This document shows positions 35,110 through 44,511 of a stretch of 64,000 bases of DNA, one piece after another; position 1 is the first letter of the stretch; each line of letters begins with the position of its first letter. The translations under genes were made by a program, and so were the position numbers. Source of the stretch: CALKZN01 sp050633785 (GTDB lineage Bacteria > Pseudomonadota > Gammaproteobacteria > Arenicellales > Arenicellaceae); contig JBOEHE010000018.1 of NCBI GenBank assembly GCA_050633785.1, forward strand, positions 11,616-75,615. The letters run 5' to 3'. The notes under the pieces are model-generated. The model worked only from the letters and a program-made list of their open reading frames with translations. It was not told where the DNA came from and made no database searches.

Positions 35110-36204
35110 ATGAGCCAACAAGACAATAATACGGGTGAAAAAACGGAGAAAGCCTCCCCAAAAAAACTGCGTGATGCCCGTCAGGAAGGCAATGTAGCCA
35201 AAAGCAGGGATATGTCGCAAACTGTGACTACTTTGATCTGGGCATTAATTCTGGTAGGAATGAGCGATTTTTTCGCTGACACAATGGGGCGTTTGTTGCT
35301 GCAAACCTGGCAAACAGTGCCTGAACTGTCTCATCAAACCATGCTGAATAATATGGCTTCGGCGGCAAAGACATTGCTTATTTTGACTATGGCACCGCTG
35401 GCATGTGTTGCAGTGGTTGGTATTCTTGTTGAATTTATTCAGGCAGGACCCGTGTTTGCAGTGAAACGTATAACACCCCAATTTAACCGTTTGGACCCGA
35501 GTCAAGGTGTTAAACGGATTTTTTCGATGGACAACATCGTCGAAGTCATAAAGTCGATGCTGAAAACGGGTGTGTTACTGGTGCTGATTATTATCTTGAT
35601 CTGGCAGTACTTGCCTCAGATTATGCAATTGCCACAAAGCAACTTGCTGGCTTATATCAACATTGAGCATCATATGCTACTGCTGTTAATGTCATGGATT
35701 ATCGCTTTGTTTTTATTATTCTCCATTGGTGATTGGCTTTATCAGAAGTTCAGTCATGCTAAAAAACTGCGTATGAGTAAATACGATGTTAAAAAAGAGC
35801 ATAAACAACAGGAGGGTGACCCCATGTTCAAAGGCAAGCGCAAGCAATTGCATCGTCAATGGGCAAATCAGGATGCCCGGCAGGCTACGCGCTCGGCCAG
35901 TGCGTTGTTGGTGAATCCAACGCATATCAGCATTGCGCTCTATTATCAGCCAGAAGAAACGGCAGTGCCTGTCATCAGCGCCAAAGGTGAAGGTGATCTG
36001 GCTAAATTGATGCGTGAAACCGCGAGGCAGGAAGGAGTGCCGATAGTACGCAATATACCCTTGGCCAGAGCCTTGAATTACCGCGGTGAGGAAGATGATT
36101 TTATCCCTGAAGACTTATTTCAAGCAGTGGCGGAAGTTATTGCCTGGGCTGAAATGGTTCGGCAACAAAGTGCTTCTGCAGATGAGCTTGATTTAAGTCG
36201 ATAG
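35110..36204 (+). CDS. sctU: T3SS export switch protein SctU
   Basis: 364 residues, FlhB/SctU family. N-terminal GEKTEKASPKKLRDARQEGN, four membrane helices, then the cytoplasmic autocleavage motif NPTH at residues 269-272 (LLVNPTHISIALYY) and the following IPLARALNYRGEEDDFIPED. Controls the change of substrate specificity. Last gene of this secretion block; the motif-bearing intergenic region with the next promoter follows. Confidence 0.97.
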   Translation: MSQQDNNTGEKTEKASPKKLRDARQEGNVAKSRDMSQTVTTLIWALILVGMSDFFADTMGRLLLQTWQTVPELSHQTMLNNMASAAKTLLILTMAPLACVAVVGILVEFIQAGPVFAVKRITPQFNRLDPSQGVKRIFSMDNIVEVIKSMLKTGVLLVLIIILIWQYLPQIMQLPQSNLLAYINIEHHMLLLLMSWIIALFLLFSIGDWLYQKFSHAKKLRMSKYDVKKEHKQQEGDPMFKGKRKQLHRQWANQDARQATRSASALLVNPTHISIALYYQPEETAVPVISAKGEGDLAKLMRETARQEGVPIVRNIPLARALNYRGEEDDFIPEDLFQAVAEVIAWAEMVRQQSASADELDLSR

Positions 36205-36223
36205 GATTGATTGGAGGGATACT

Positions 36224-36268
36224 AGGGTTTGCCCTGATAAGTGGAACCTGAGTGCTGTTGTAATGTAT
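36224..36268 (+). promoter_or_regulatory. Candidate operator and ECF-like promoter before the 1088-residue gene
   Basis: A palindrome-like AGGGTTTGCCCT at 36224-36235 matches the motif in the 46027-46348 region. Just after it, GGAACCTG at 36243-36250 is followed 14 bases later by GTAT, the same box and spacing as the divergent ECF-type promoters at 28895-28973 (TGAACCTT, 14 bases, GTAC). The gene starts 46 bases beyond. Confidence 0.4.
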
Positions 36269-36313
36269 TAACTAGAGTAGTGAAACAACGAGTAATAATC
36301 CAGAGGAATAACA

Positions 36314-39300
36314 ATGTCAGAAAACGTTCGACCATCCACAGTGAATGCTATTGATAATAATGACAATGGTTTTATTGAAAACTCAGTAAGAGGGGTTGCA
36401 GATCGAGCGCTGGCCTTACTTGGCAACCAGTTGAAAGCGATAAATGTTCTGGCGAAGAAAGGTGACGCCTGGTTAACTAGGCATCTGGGTGATGCTGGCA
36501 AATTGTATTGGGACGGTTCCAGTATTATTCCACAGTGGATTTCCTCCAGACAGGCCAGGCAATTAATCAAGCAGGGCTATCAGAGCGATGATTTTTTTGA
36601 TGCACTGGCCAATGAGTTAATCGATGTCGATATGGGCTATCGAGCACAGTATAGCTGGCAGCAGGTGAAACAACATTTTAATGAAAAGGGCATGAGTGCG
36701 CCGGGTTTTGGTCTGGTGCTGGCTTATGCTGCTGAACAGGGTGTGCAGTCGATTCCTGATATGTTGTCAGCGGTGTTAAACTTGCCAGCGTATATCACAG
36801 CCAGAGCTGGGGAGATCGGTGATGCGCGTGCTGTTAATAAGGGGAAACAAGGCCTGGATTTCATTGAATTATTAGAGGCCTTGCCATTTGCCGTTGGTGC
36901 AGCTGCGCTGGAGAGGGTGGGAGCCAAAGGTATTACTCAGGCGGGTGTTGAAAACCTTGGTGTTGAAGTGCTCAAACGCAGCATTGAACAAAGCGTCAGT
37001 AAAGTCATTGTCGCTGGTTCTAAAGCGGGTTTGAAAGAAGCTGGAACCGAAGCAGTTCAAAGTGGCGTGCTTGAATATCTGGGAGAACGGGTTTTAACAG
37101 ATGCAAATCTAAGCTTAAACGAAGCGGTTGATCAGGCACTGGCAGGTGCTGTAGCCGGTGGGATCTATGGTGCTGGCGCAGCTTATGCATCTGGTGCAAT
37201 CAATGAAACTCGGGCTAAAACAGCCGATGGTACCCAGTTGATTTCTGGACTGCTTTCTGGAAAGTCAGATGCACCCATTAACATCGAATTGCCCAAATTG
37301 GATTACTATGCTGAAAATGCCAATCTACTGGTTATCATACGTGATTATTTAAATCACTTTCTATTGGAAAGAAAACAATTAACAGCTGCTGAGATAACCA
37401 TGGTGCATGATTGGGCTGTGCAGGGAGTAACAAAAATAGGATCTATCTCAGCCTTAGAGCGTGCTGAATTGAACCTGCTCAGTGAACGGCTCGAAAGAGT
37501 TTATTATCAACAGGCAACCGGTACTAAGCAACAGAGTCACAGGTTCAGTGGTCAATGGTTTAGCCAGATGAATAACTCAGTGTCGTTGGAGGAATTAAAA
37601 ACATATAGTGAACCCTCAGTGTTGGAGCAGGTGGGACAGACAGAACTTCAATTGCCCAATCTGGATTTTATTCAAGCCTCTGATCGCGGACGTATTATTC
37701 TGGAAATATTGGGTAATGTCTTTCACGCTGGACCTCAGGCAGTTATGGGGCAAGGCACGCATTTATCGGCAGAACAATTCAAACAGTTGCGACTATGGGT
37801 CCAGAAGCATGATAAAGCTGCCAGTTACGCATGGTCAAAAGAGGTAATAGATGACTTGAATCGCTTAAGTGTTGAATTGGAAATTGTTACATTTAATATC
37901 AATATCGCCAACAAACATTTGCCTGTGCCGCATGATGGACATGTGCACAACGGTGGTTGGTTCCGTGGCAGTTATGAACCTCGAGTCAAACACCCAGTTT
38001 ATGGCGACGAGAATCCACTGACATGGCTGTTTGATCAATTAGATGCTATGGGCCAGCTGAGCAATCAAATCTTTTTCAGTGTTGCGCCTTACCGCAGCAT
38101 CGCAGATCATCGGGCAGGGCATACGCACGATCATCTTGGTTATTATGCCTTGCGACAAGCCGGGCTCAGATCACCGTTTGATGGTGTTTTCAAACGCAAT
38201 GATAAAACGGGAATGTGGGAAGCTGATTCGGTTACCATTCAACGAGCTGTTCGTGATGAAAAAGGTGTTCCCAGCTATGAAATAGATGCTTATGGCGCCA
38301 GGCATGTCGTCCGACGGGAAGAAATTATCGATGGTAAGTTTGAAATTTCTGATCAGGAGTTGATGGAACAATTAGGCAGAGAAACCCTGCCGGACGATGA
38401 CCTCATTCACTTTGGGTATACACAGACACATCACTGCAACCTGTGTTATTCCGATGCCAGGCGTGATTATGCGATTGCTAAAGATATTATCGAATTGCCA
38501 GAAAAATACCGCGAACACGCGCTATTAGGCATGGTTGCTGGTAATCCCTTTGCCAAAGATGGCTGGAAGGCTCGTTTTGAACAACTACGCAACATTGTTG
38601 AACTGGAAAGCCGTTATGCCAATGAGGGCAATGGCCATGTCGGTATGATCAAAATACCCGGCGCTGGTGAAATTACACTGGCTAAAGAGATGGTGTTGGG
38701 TTTGGTCAATGATGCCAGAGTCAATGCTATAGGTTTACTCAATAGATCCAGTATGAACAATGTGACGCATTATTTTAAAACTCTGTTTGAAACTGGCGGT
38801 GTTGCGATAGTCCATGCAGATATTGGTAATGTGCAACCTATCGCTCAGCGTTTTCCTCAGTTGTCGAGCGTTAATGACAACCTTGATGCTATCCGGGAAC
38901 TGTTTCGAAGTTTGCCCAATGGCCGCTTTGTCTGGGCGCATGGCGGTGGTCTTGGTCGTTTTGTTATGCCAGGGCCAAACCATATCCGTATGCTGAGACA
39001 TTTTATGCAGGACCCGAGTTTATCGCATGTCAATATCGACCTATCTTGGGATGTGATCAACACCTACATGGTTAAGAACCCTGACGTCATGAAACAATGG
39101 GCCAGGCTTGTTCACGATTTTCCCGATCGTTTTATCTATGGCAGTGACTCTGTCGCTGTTAGCCAACACACTGGCATAACGCCGCATTTCACGGGTTTTC
39201 AGATGTTGGAACACGCTGGCTTTTTTATCGAACTGATGAAACTTGATCGAGAGGCAGGTTCCGCCCGCAACACGGCAGAACAATTCTTGCGCACTAATTT

Positions 39301-39580
39301 TGAGAACACATTCCTGCCAGCCGCATCAAGAACCAGTGAATGGCGAGCCAATAAAGAGGTGCAGAAATGGTTGGATGAAAAAGACTATGATAACTCGGTG
39401 CCCATGCCGGTGGTGTATCCACCTGTTCTTGGTGACGATGGCATCGTTTCGCACGATACCGGGCAGGCACACTATAACCTGACGTATTTCAGACAACGCT
39501 ATGGCGATGCTTACCAACAGCAACTCAGTTACGCCCAAGCGCAGCAGGCTTTGCCGGTGTTTACCAATCTTGTGCAGTAG
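36314..39580 (+). CDS. Large protein with amidohydrolase-like C-terminal half, candidate T3SS substrate
   Basis: 1088 residues, no Sec signal peptide. The N-terminal ~430 residues are helical and include an Ala/Gly-rich stretch (ALAGAVAGGIYGAGAAYASG, near 275-295) that could enter a membrane. The C-terminal half resembles the amidohydrolase_2 TIM barrel: HDGHVH at 540-545, a conserved His in WAHGGGLGRF (876), VNIDLSW, and YGSDSV with Asp at 945. Also CNLCYSDARRDYAI. The metal ligands look intact. It sits directly after sctU, with its own motif-bearing promoter. A secreted enzyme is inferred; the substrate and true secretion are unknown. Confidence 0.7.
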   Translation: MSENVRPSTVNAIDNNDNGFIENSVRGVADRALALLGNQLKAINVLAKKGDAWLTRHLGDAGKLYWDGSSIIPQWISSRQARQLIKQGYQSDDFFDALANELIDVDMGYRAQYSWQQVKQHFNEKGMSAPGFGLVLAYAAEQGVQSIPDMLSAVLNLPAYITARAGEIGDARAVNKGKQGLDFIELLEALPFAVGAAALERVGAKGITQAGVENLGVEVLKRSIEQSVSKVIVAGSKAGLKEAGTEAVQSGVLEYLGERVLTDANLSLNEAVDQALAGAVAGGIYGAGAAYASGAINETRAKTADGTQLISGLLSGKSDAPINIELPKLDYYAENANLLVIIRDYLNHFLLERKQLTAAEITMVHDWAVQGVTKIGSISALERAELNLLSERLERVYYQQATGTKQQSHRFSGQWFSQMNNSVSLEELKTYSEPSVLEQVGQTELQLPNLDFIQASDRGRIILEILGNVFHAGPQAVMGQGTHLSAEQFKQLRLWVQKHDKAASYAWSKEVIDDLNRLSVELEIVTFNINIANKHLPVPHDGHVHNGGWFRGSYEPRVKHPVYGDENPLTWLFDQLDAMGQLSNQIFFSVAPYRSIADHRAGHTHDHLGYYALRQAGLRSPFDGVFKRNDKTGMWEADSVTIQRAVRDEKGVPSYEIDAYGARHVVRREEIIDGKFEISDQELMEQLGRETLPDDDLIHFGYTQTHHCNLCYSDARRDYAIAKDIIELPEKYREHALLGMVAGNPFAKDGWKARFEQLRNIVELESRYANEGNGHVGMIKIPGAGEITLAKEMVLGLVNDARVNAIGLLNRSSMNNVTHYFKTLFETGGVAIVHADIGNVQPIAQRFPQLSSVNDNLDAIRELFRSLPNGRFVWAHGGGLGRFVMPGPNHIRMLRHFMQDPSLSHVNIDLSWDVINTYMVKNPDVMKQWARLVHDFPDRFIYGSDSVAVSQHTGITPHFTGFQMLEHAGFFIELMKLDREAGSARNTAEQFLRTNFENTFLPAASRTSEWRANKEVQKWLDEKDYDNSVPMPVVYPPVLGDDGIVSHDTGQAHYNLTYFRQRYGDAYQQQLSYAQAQQALPVFTNLVQ

Positions 39581-40096
39581 CTTTCTTGAGTAATATGAGG
39601 ATTTTTTGGTCAACGTTCTTAAATAATCCACATTAACGTTTGAAGATTATATTCAAACTACAGGCGTACGCTACTATGATCCTGAACGTTCGATAAGAGA
39701 TTAAGTACCTATTATCTAGCTGTGCAGTTTCATCAACTGAGACATAGTTAGATATACGCTTTTTTTGTAACTGTTTGAGCATTGAGTGTTTTCTTTGTTC
39801 TTGCCTATCTAGAACACCAATCACATAAGAATAGGACCTGTTTTTCTCCATTGCGTGTGCAGGCTAAATTTGGTCGTATTTATGTCATCCGATATCCCAT
39901 GGAAGTTAGGGCAATATGTTAAAGAAATGGTGGTTTTAAAATGGGCGTCATGGCATTTTAAAGTAAAGCCATATGTGTAAATGAAGTGCCTGAAATTTGT
40001 AGCTAGTTGCTAGACAAGATATGCTTTCTGTAATGAAATAAGTTAGAATATTAATTCATTATAGAAAGTGTTGTAACCGCTGTCAGGGATTTGATC
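39581..40096 (+). other. Gap with a short Rhs-like fragment at 39627-39704
   Basis: This ~515-base stretch holds no convincing gene. One frame encodes DYIQTTGVRYYDPERSIRD and a stop at 39702-39704, similar to the GxRYYDPExGR motif of Rhs/YD-repeat proteins, with a stop immediately upstream (39624). It may be a remnant of an Rhs element. A 72-residue minus-strand frame at 39633-39851 has no ribosome site and is probably spurious. Confidence 0.35.
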
Positions 40097-41236
40097 ATGC
40101 TATATAAAATAACCATCTCAGTATTAACCTCTTTTATATCGACTGTTTTTGCCTTTGCATTTTTTTTTGCAATGACGGGAGGAAATAGTAGCAATGTTTT
40201 CAGCTGGCATTTGTTTGAATTAACAATGGGTGAATCTTTAGCTGGAAAAGTTTTCAAAGAATATGAGTTTTTTCAAAATCACATTTTCAGTATAGCGTTA
40301 ACATATAGTCTTATCTTTGTAGTTTTCTTTGTGGTGGCATTGTTGCTGTTCTACGTTTTAGATCTTGTTAATGTAAAAGTTATCAAAGTGTTGAATGTTC
40401 AAAAAGAGTATAGGGTGGCTATGCTTGCCATGCTTTGGAGTTTTAAGAACCTTCTGACATGGCAGTTTTTATGTCTATTAATCATGCTCGTAGCACCACT
40501 TTACTTGTTTCCAATATTTACTGAGTATTTAAATCTTGATAACGAGCTGCTTTTTACTGTTTTTATAGTTATTCTAGGGCTTGAGCATATTGTATTTTAT
40601 TTAATCACCCTTAAACGCGATAACCTTGAAAAAAATGCTTACATCAATTGGTTCTCTGCCTTTGTGCCCACAGCAAAAACATTCTTTTATAGTGTTTTCA
40701 TCTACTTCTTGTTGGATGCCGTAATTTGGGTATTTGATTTGTCCGATAGTTCTATAATACTTGTTGCAGGGGCTGTGTTCGTTGCCATATTGTTTTGGGA
40801 ACCTCTTACACAAATTATACTGGTTTCAAATATTCAGTCTAATCAGTATTGGAAGGTAGTGTTAAAAAGGCTGGATATAAAATATTTCAAAATGATAGTT
40901 GTCTTATATAGCCGTTATTTGAAAGTGTTGTTTTTATTGTCTCCTCTGGCGTTTATGGCTATCGCGCTTATTCTATTTGACTTGTTCTTGCTTCCTCAGG
41001 TCGACTCTAACCTTAAATCTGGATATTACAGCGGGCATATGCAAGAAATAGTTTTTCAAATTTTAGATAAATATTACATTTCTCGAAACATATTATTGAA
41101 TACCTCTGTTTATTGGAGCATGGCATTTGGATTTATATTTATCGCATTTCACAACTTATTTTTAGGGAAATATATAGTGCTCACAAACCTTGTATTAGAA
41201 GAAGATAGGGTTCTAATGCAAATAAAGGCGAGTTAA
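40097..41236 (+). CDS. Polytopic membrane protein of unknown function
   Basis: About 379 residues with roughly eight hydrophobic segments and charged cytoplasmic connections (LNVQKEYRVAML, LKRDNLEKNAYINWFSAF). No family motif recognised. The start is put at the ATG at 40097; the frame reaches a TTG at 40091. Its codons are distinctly AT-rich compared with the secretion genes, hinting at separate origin. It stands alone between two long intergenic stretches and the DJ-1 gene on the other strand. Confidence 0.75.
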   Translation: MLYKITISVLTSFISTVFAFAFFFAMTGGNSSNVFSWHLFELTMGESLAGKVFKEYEFFQNHIFSIALTYSLIFVVFFVVALLLFYVLDLVNVKVIKVLNVQKEYRVAMLAMLWSFKNLLTWQFLCLLIMLVAPLYLFPIFTEYLNLDNELLFTVFIVILGLEHIVFYLITLKRDNLEKNAYINWFSAFVPTAKTFFYSVFIYFLLDAVIWVFDLSDSSIILVAGAVFVAILFWEPLTQIILVSNIQSNQYWKVVLKRLDIKYFKMIVVLYSRYLKVLFLLSPLAFMAIALILFDLFLLPQVDSNLKSGYYSGHMQEIVFQILDKYYISRNILLNTSVYWSMAFGFIFIAFHNLFLGKYIVLTNLVLEEDRVLMQIKAS

Positions 41237-41281
41237 GTACCTGAAACAGGTTTGAGGGCATTTTGATAATATATCCAATAG

Positions 41282-41887
41282 TTATATTTCAGACAAAAAT
41301 GGCGTGATATTGCCCATGGCACGCTCTACATAGTCCTCTTTTTCTGCAACAGGTGCAACGTAGTGAATGGCGTTTTCAGCGGCTTCTACGCCTTCAAACT
41401 TAGCGATAATCCAGGCTGCAAGGTATTGAGATGACAGACAGCCACCGGCAGTTGCTAGATTGCCATTAGCAAAAAAAGCTTGGTTTAATACCTTAATTCC
41501 GGCTTCCTGGACCCAGGGTTTTGTCGTGAGATCAGTGCAGGCAGGCACTTCATTTAATAAACCAAGTTTTGCCAGTATCAGCGTTCCAGAGCATTGTGCG
41601 CCCAATAGTTGCCGAGATGGATCAAATTGTAATTGCTGCATGATTTGGCTGTCAGCAACAATATCTCGAGTTTTCATACCGCTGCCTACGATAATCGCAT
41701 CAGCAGCGCAGGCTTCTTCCAAGGAAACATGACGTTCTATGACCACGCCATTCATTGATTCAACAGACTGGGTTGGGCTGGCAATGGTTACGCGCCAATC
41801 TGGCTTTTTAATTCTATTGAGAATGCCCAGTGCAATCAGGGAATCGAGTTCGTTGTAGCCATCAAAAGTTAGAATGGAAATATGCAT
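41282..41887 (-). CDS. DJ-1/PfpI-family protein
   Basis: 201 residues, class I glutamine amidotransferase-like. MHISILTFDGYNELDSLIAL, then QLLGAQCSGTLILAKLGLL, which has the nucleophile elbow with Cys (GAQCSG), and a following CLSSQYLAAWIIAKF. Functions range from deglycase and stress protection to transcriptional regulation; here only the fold is clear. It is divergent from a MocR-type regulator, which is likely to control it. Confidence 0.88.
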   Translation of the reverse strand: MHISILTFDGYNELDSLIALGILNRIKKPDWRVTIASPTQSVESMNGVVIERHVSLEEACAADAIIVGSGMKTRDIVADSQIMQQLQFDPSRQLLGAQCSGTLILAKLGLLNEVPACTDLTTKPWVQEAGIKVLNQAFFANGNLATAGGCLSSQYLAAWIIAKFEGVEAAENAIHYVAPVAEKEDYVERAMGNITPFLSEI

Positions 41888-41935
41888 TTTTTTGTCTCAA
41901 TTAAGGTTGCGATGGTGCATCATACCTCGTAATAT

Positions 41936-41959
41936 CATGACAATAAAATTATTGTCATG
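41936..41959. promoter_or_regulatory. Palindromic operator overlapping the MocR start codon
   Basis: CATGACAATA and its exact reverse complement TATTGTCATG flank AAAT. The palindrome ends on the MocR ATG (41957-41959) and lies 49 bases from the divergent DJ-1 gene, so it is well placed to control both. Confidence 0.65.
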
Positions 41960-43306
41960 GATACATTGCCTATGGTTCGCGCCCGATACAAACGGTTGGT
42001 CGATACGTTTGCAGCTGATATAAGAGATGGGCACTTAGCCCCAGGCACCAGGCTTCCTACCCATAGGAGGCTTGCTTCTGAGCATGGAATAGCTTTGGTT
42101 ACTGCGTCAAGAGTGTATGCGGAACTTGAAAAAATGGGTTTAGTCAGTGGAGAAACTGGAAGGGGAACCTTTGTCAGGGAAACGGCATTGCCTTTGAGTC
42201 ATGGAATAGACCAAAAGTCCGTCGCTGAAGGGATGGTTGATCTGAATTTCAACTCTCCTTCATTACCAGAGCAAACAAGTTTATTTCGCGACACACTTCG
42301 GCAGCTGGCATCTTCAGGTGATATCGAAGCTTTATTGCATTATCAGCCCCATGTTGGCCGTAAACATGAACGTTCTATAATAGCTGACCATCTGAGCCAT
42401 AGAGGGATTGATGTGGAGACAGAACGTGTCATCGTCGTCAATGGAGCACAGCATGGTTTAGCCACAATCGTTATGGGACTGTTAAGCCCTGGTGATGTGG
42501 TTGCTACAGATGCCTTGACCTATCCAGGCTTCAAAGTATTGGCTGATGTTCATCGCTTGGAACTTGCGCCAATATCGCTTTCAAAGCAGGGACCAGACTT
42601 GGCGTCTCTGGAAGAGTTGTGTCAGAACCGAAAAGTCAAAGCCGTATATGCCATGCCGACACTGCATAATCCAATGGGGTGGGTGATAAATCTTGATTGG
42701 AGAAAACAGTTGATAGCTATTGCTCGAAAGTACAAGCTGCTCATTATTGAAGATGCTGCTTATGCGTTTCATGCTGAAGAGCCACCAGCCTCACTGGTAT
42801 CCCTTGCCCCGGATATCACCGTCTATGTTTCTGGAATCTCTAAAAGCATTGCCACTGGCTTGAGGGTTGGATTTGTTGTAGCGCCTTGCAAATGGATACC
42901 TGAAATCGAACGGGTAATAAGAGCGACGACGTGGAATACTCCAGCTTTGATGACCGGCATAGCCTGTCGGTGGATAGAAGATGGCACGGTTATTCGCCTG
43001 GAAGTTGAAAAACGAAAAGATGCTGAAACCAGACAATTGATGGCGAAAGACATATTCAAGGGCTTTGACTATGTAAGTCATCCAACCTCATATTTTATCT
43101 GGCTCCCCTTGCCGGAAGAGGTTCGTTCGGATCAAATTGTTATGCAGTTATTACGGGAAAATATTTCCGTTTCTACAGCCGAGCCCTTTGCCACGACAGA
43201 TCATGTGCCCCATGCACTGCGTATTGCTCTTGGCTCAGTAGATTTAGAGATGCTGCAGAAGGCTTTAATGAAAGTGAGGCAGGCCATCGATGGATATGCT
43301 TATTAA
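41957..43306 (+). CDS. MocR-type GntR/aminotransferase regulator
   Basis: 449 residues. GntR winged helix (RDGHLAPGTRLPTHRRLASE, then TASRVYAELEKMGLVSGETG) followed by a fold-type I aminotransferase domain (VNGAQHGLATIVMGLLSPGD; LLIIEDAAYAF; the PLP-lysine segment SGISKSIATGLRVGF). MocR regulators sense PLP-linked metabolites and control adjacent genes; the nearest partner is the divergent DJ-1 gene. The site at its start codon suggests autoregulation. Confidence 0.93.
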   Translation: MDTLPMVRARYKRLVDTFAADIRDGHLAPGTRLPTHRRLASEHGIALVTASRVYAELEKMGLVSGETGRGTFVRETALPLSHGIDQKSVAEGMVDLNFNSPSLPEQTSLFRDTLRQLASSGDIEALLHYQPHVGRKHERSIIADHLSHRGIDVETERVIVVNGAQHGLATIVMGLLSPGDVVATDALTYPGFKVLADVHRLELAPISLSKQGPDLASLEELCQNRKVKAVYAMPTLHNPMGWVINLDWRKQLIAIARKYKLLIIEDAAYAFHAEEPPASLVSLAPDITVYVSGISKSIATGLRVGFVVAPCKWIPEIERVIRATTWNTPALMTGIACRWIEDGTVIRLEVEKRKDAETRQLMAKDIFKGFDYVSHPTSYFIWLPLPEEVRSDQIVMQLLRENISVSTAEPFATTDHVPHALRIALGSVDLEMLQKALMKVRQAIDGYAY

Positions 43307-43321
43307 TCAAAATTTCATAGT

Positions 43322-44503
43322 CTAATTGATAATGCGTTTTGCATCATCTGGACTGAAGTGCAACCTGATATATCGGTGGGCCTTGGCGATTAGGGGTTCT
43401 ATTGCGGCGGCTGAGTCTGGGTTTTGCTTGATCATTTTTTGAAGCGAATGAAGGTATGTTTGAATATAATCTATGGACATGGTCGACAACGTCTCTGGCA
43501 GTTCCTTACCTGTTTTTCGAATTGAGTTTCTTCGCATAATGCCATGAGTTCTCGCTTCCACTAAAATTTCAATCAGGCTTCGTATTTCTTCTGATTCAGA
43601 GTATTTCTCAGCCAGAGCTGGCATAGCCTTATATTGCCTTTGATGGTTGAGTTCGTGGAGAATGAGTGCAAATAACTCTTCAACATTTTCAGATTTAAAC
43701 GATGCTTCATGAACGGCTAAAACACTCTTTTGATTGATATCGGGAAACAACATACCGTCAATTTGTGGGGAATCAGTGATCGCCAGACTATCAATATATC
43801 GAGTCCAGTCTTTTATATTGGCTATTTCTGCCGCATATTGAATGATGTGTTCCAATTGCTTCAATCTGGGATGAACAAAATAAAGATGGATATCACCAAA
43901 TTCTGTTGTCACGACTTGTGAATTCGGCATTCTATTGGGTTTGCTGTTAATATCGCCTGAACTTGTTTCTACATTAGAGCTTGGCTTTTTTCCACTAACC
44001 ATTCCCATTGCAATGGTGGAACCTGCCAACTTAGTTCCCATAGCGGTTATTTTCCCCAATGGGTTTGCGGTTTCAGCCCAGGCTTCACCACGAATCTCTG
44101 GGTTGTTATGTGTCAGCTTAGAGAGTTGTTCTTGGACCATTGAAGCCCACAATGGAATTGTTTTTGTCGGTGAATAGATCAGATTGCCAAACAGAGTGTC
44201 GTCGACGCGGGCAAAGCGGTGGTATTGAATCAAACCATTAACCATTTTCTCAGCCGTTTCCACGGGGGATAACAGGCTCTCGACGGTATTCTGTATATAG
44301 TTCTGTGCACCCTGTCTCATACCTTGTATTTGTTGATAGAGCGTCATTTGAGTCAAAACGATATTGTTTAAAGCAACATGTGAGTCAGCAAGGTTCTTGG
44401 TTTGTTTTATGGGTGTGGTTTGCTTTTGATTGCTTGTCTTTTCTATGGGCTCAGGTTCGCTTTCAATCATTGGTGAAAGCGTGGTTTTTTGTATATCAGT
44501 CAT
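43322..44503 (-). CDS. HExxH-containing protein, candidate effector metallopeptidase
   Basis: About 393 residues from MTDIQKTTLSPMIESEPEPI (ATG at 44503, eight bases after the upstream stop; the frame extends to 44548). No signal peptide. The N-terminal 50 residues are disordered and Lys/Pro/Gln-rich. The middle contains LAGSTIAMGMVSGKKPS. The C-terminal third carries ALILHELNHQRQYKAMPALA (HELNH at 283-287) and, further on, LIEILVEARTHG, where a Glu could be the third zinc ligand. Second gene of a two-gene minus-strand unit whose promoter region holds the AGGGT-type palindromes. A secreted zinc protease is inferred. Confidence 0.65.
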   Translation of the reverse strand: MTDIQKTTLSPMIESEPEPIEKTSNQKQTTPIKQTKNLADSHVALNNIVLTQMTLYQQIQGMRQGAQNYIQNTVESLLSPVETAEKMVNGLIQYHRFARVDDTLFGNLIYSPTKTIPLWASMVQEQLSKLTHNNPEIRGEAWAETANPLGKITAMGTKLAGSTIAMGMVSGKKPSSNVETSSGDINSKPNRMPNSQVVTTEFGDIHLYFVHPRLKQLEHIIQYAAEIANIKDWTRYIDSLAITDSPQIDGMLFPDINQKSVLAVHEASFKSENVEELFALILHELNHQRQYKAMPALAEKYSESEEIRSLIEILVEARTHGIMRRNSIRKTGKELPETLSTMSIDYIQTYLHSLQKMIKQNPDSAAAIEPLIAKAHRYIRLHFSPDDAKRIIN

Positions 44504-44511
44504 GATCTTTT

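Noticed and set aside
31490..36204. Flagellar export genes instead of T3SS
   Set aside because: Although sctR-U and sctV are FliP-Q-R, FlhB and FlhA homologues, the YscC-type secretin at 63188 and lack of flagellar neighbours point to a non-flagellar system.
36872..39631. Several minus-strand frames opposite the 1088-residue gene
   Set aside because: All are shadows of a long gene with coherent protein motifs on the plus strand.
39633..39851. 72-residue minus-strand frame after the large gene
   Set aside because: No ribosome site and no similarity that I can see; kept only as part of the gap description.
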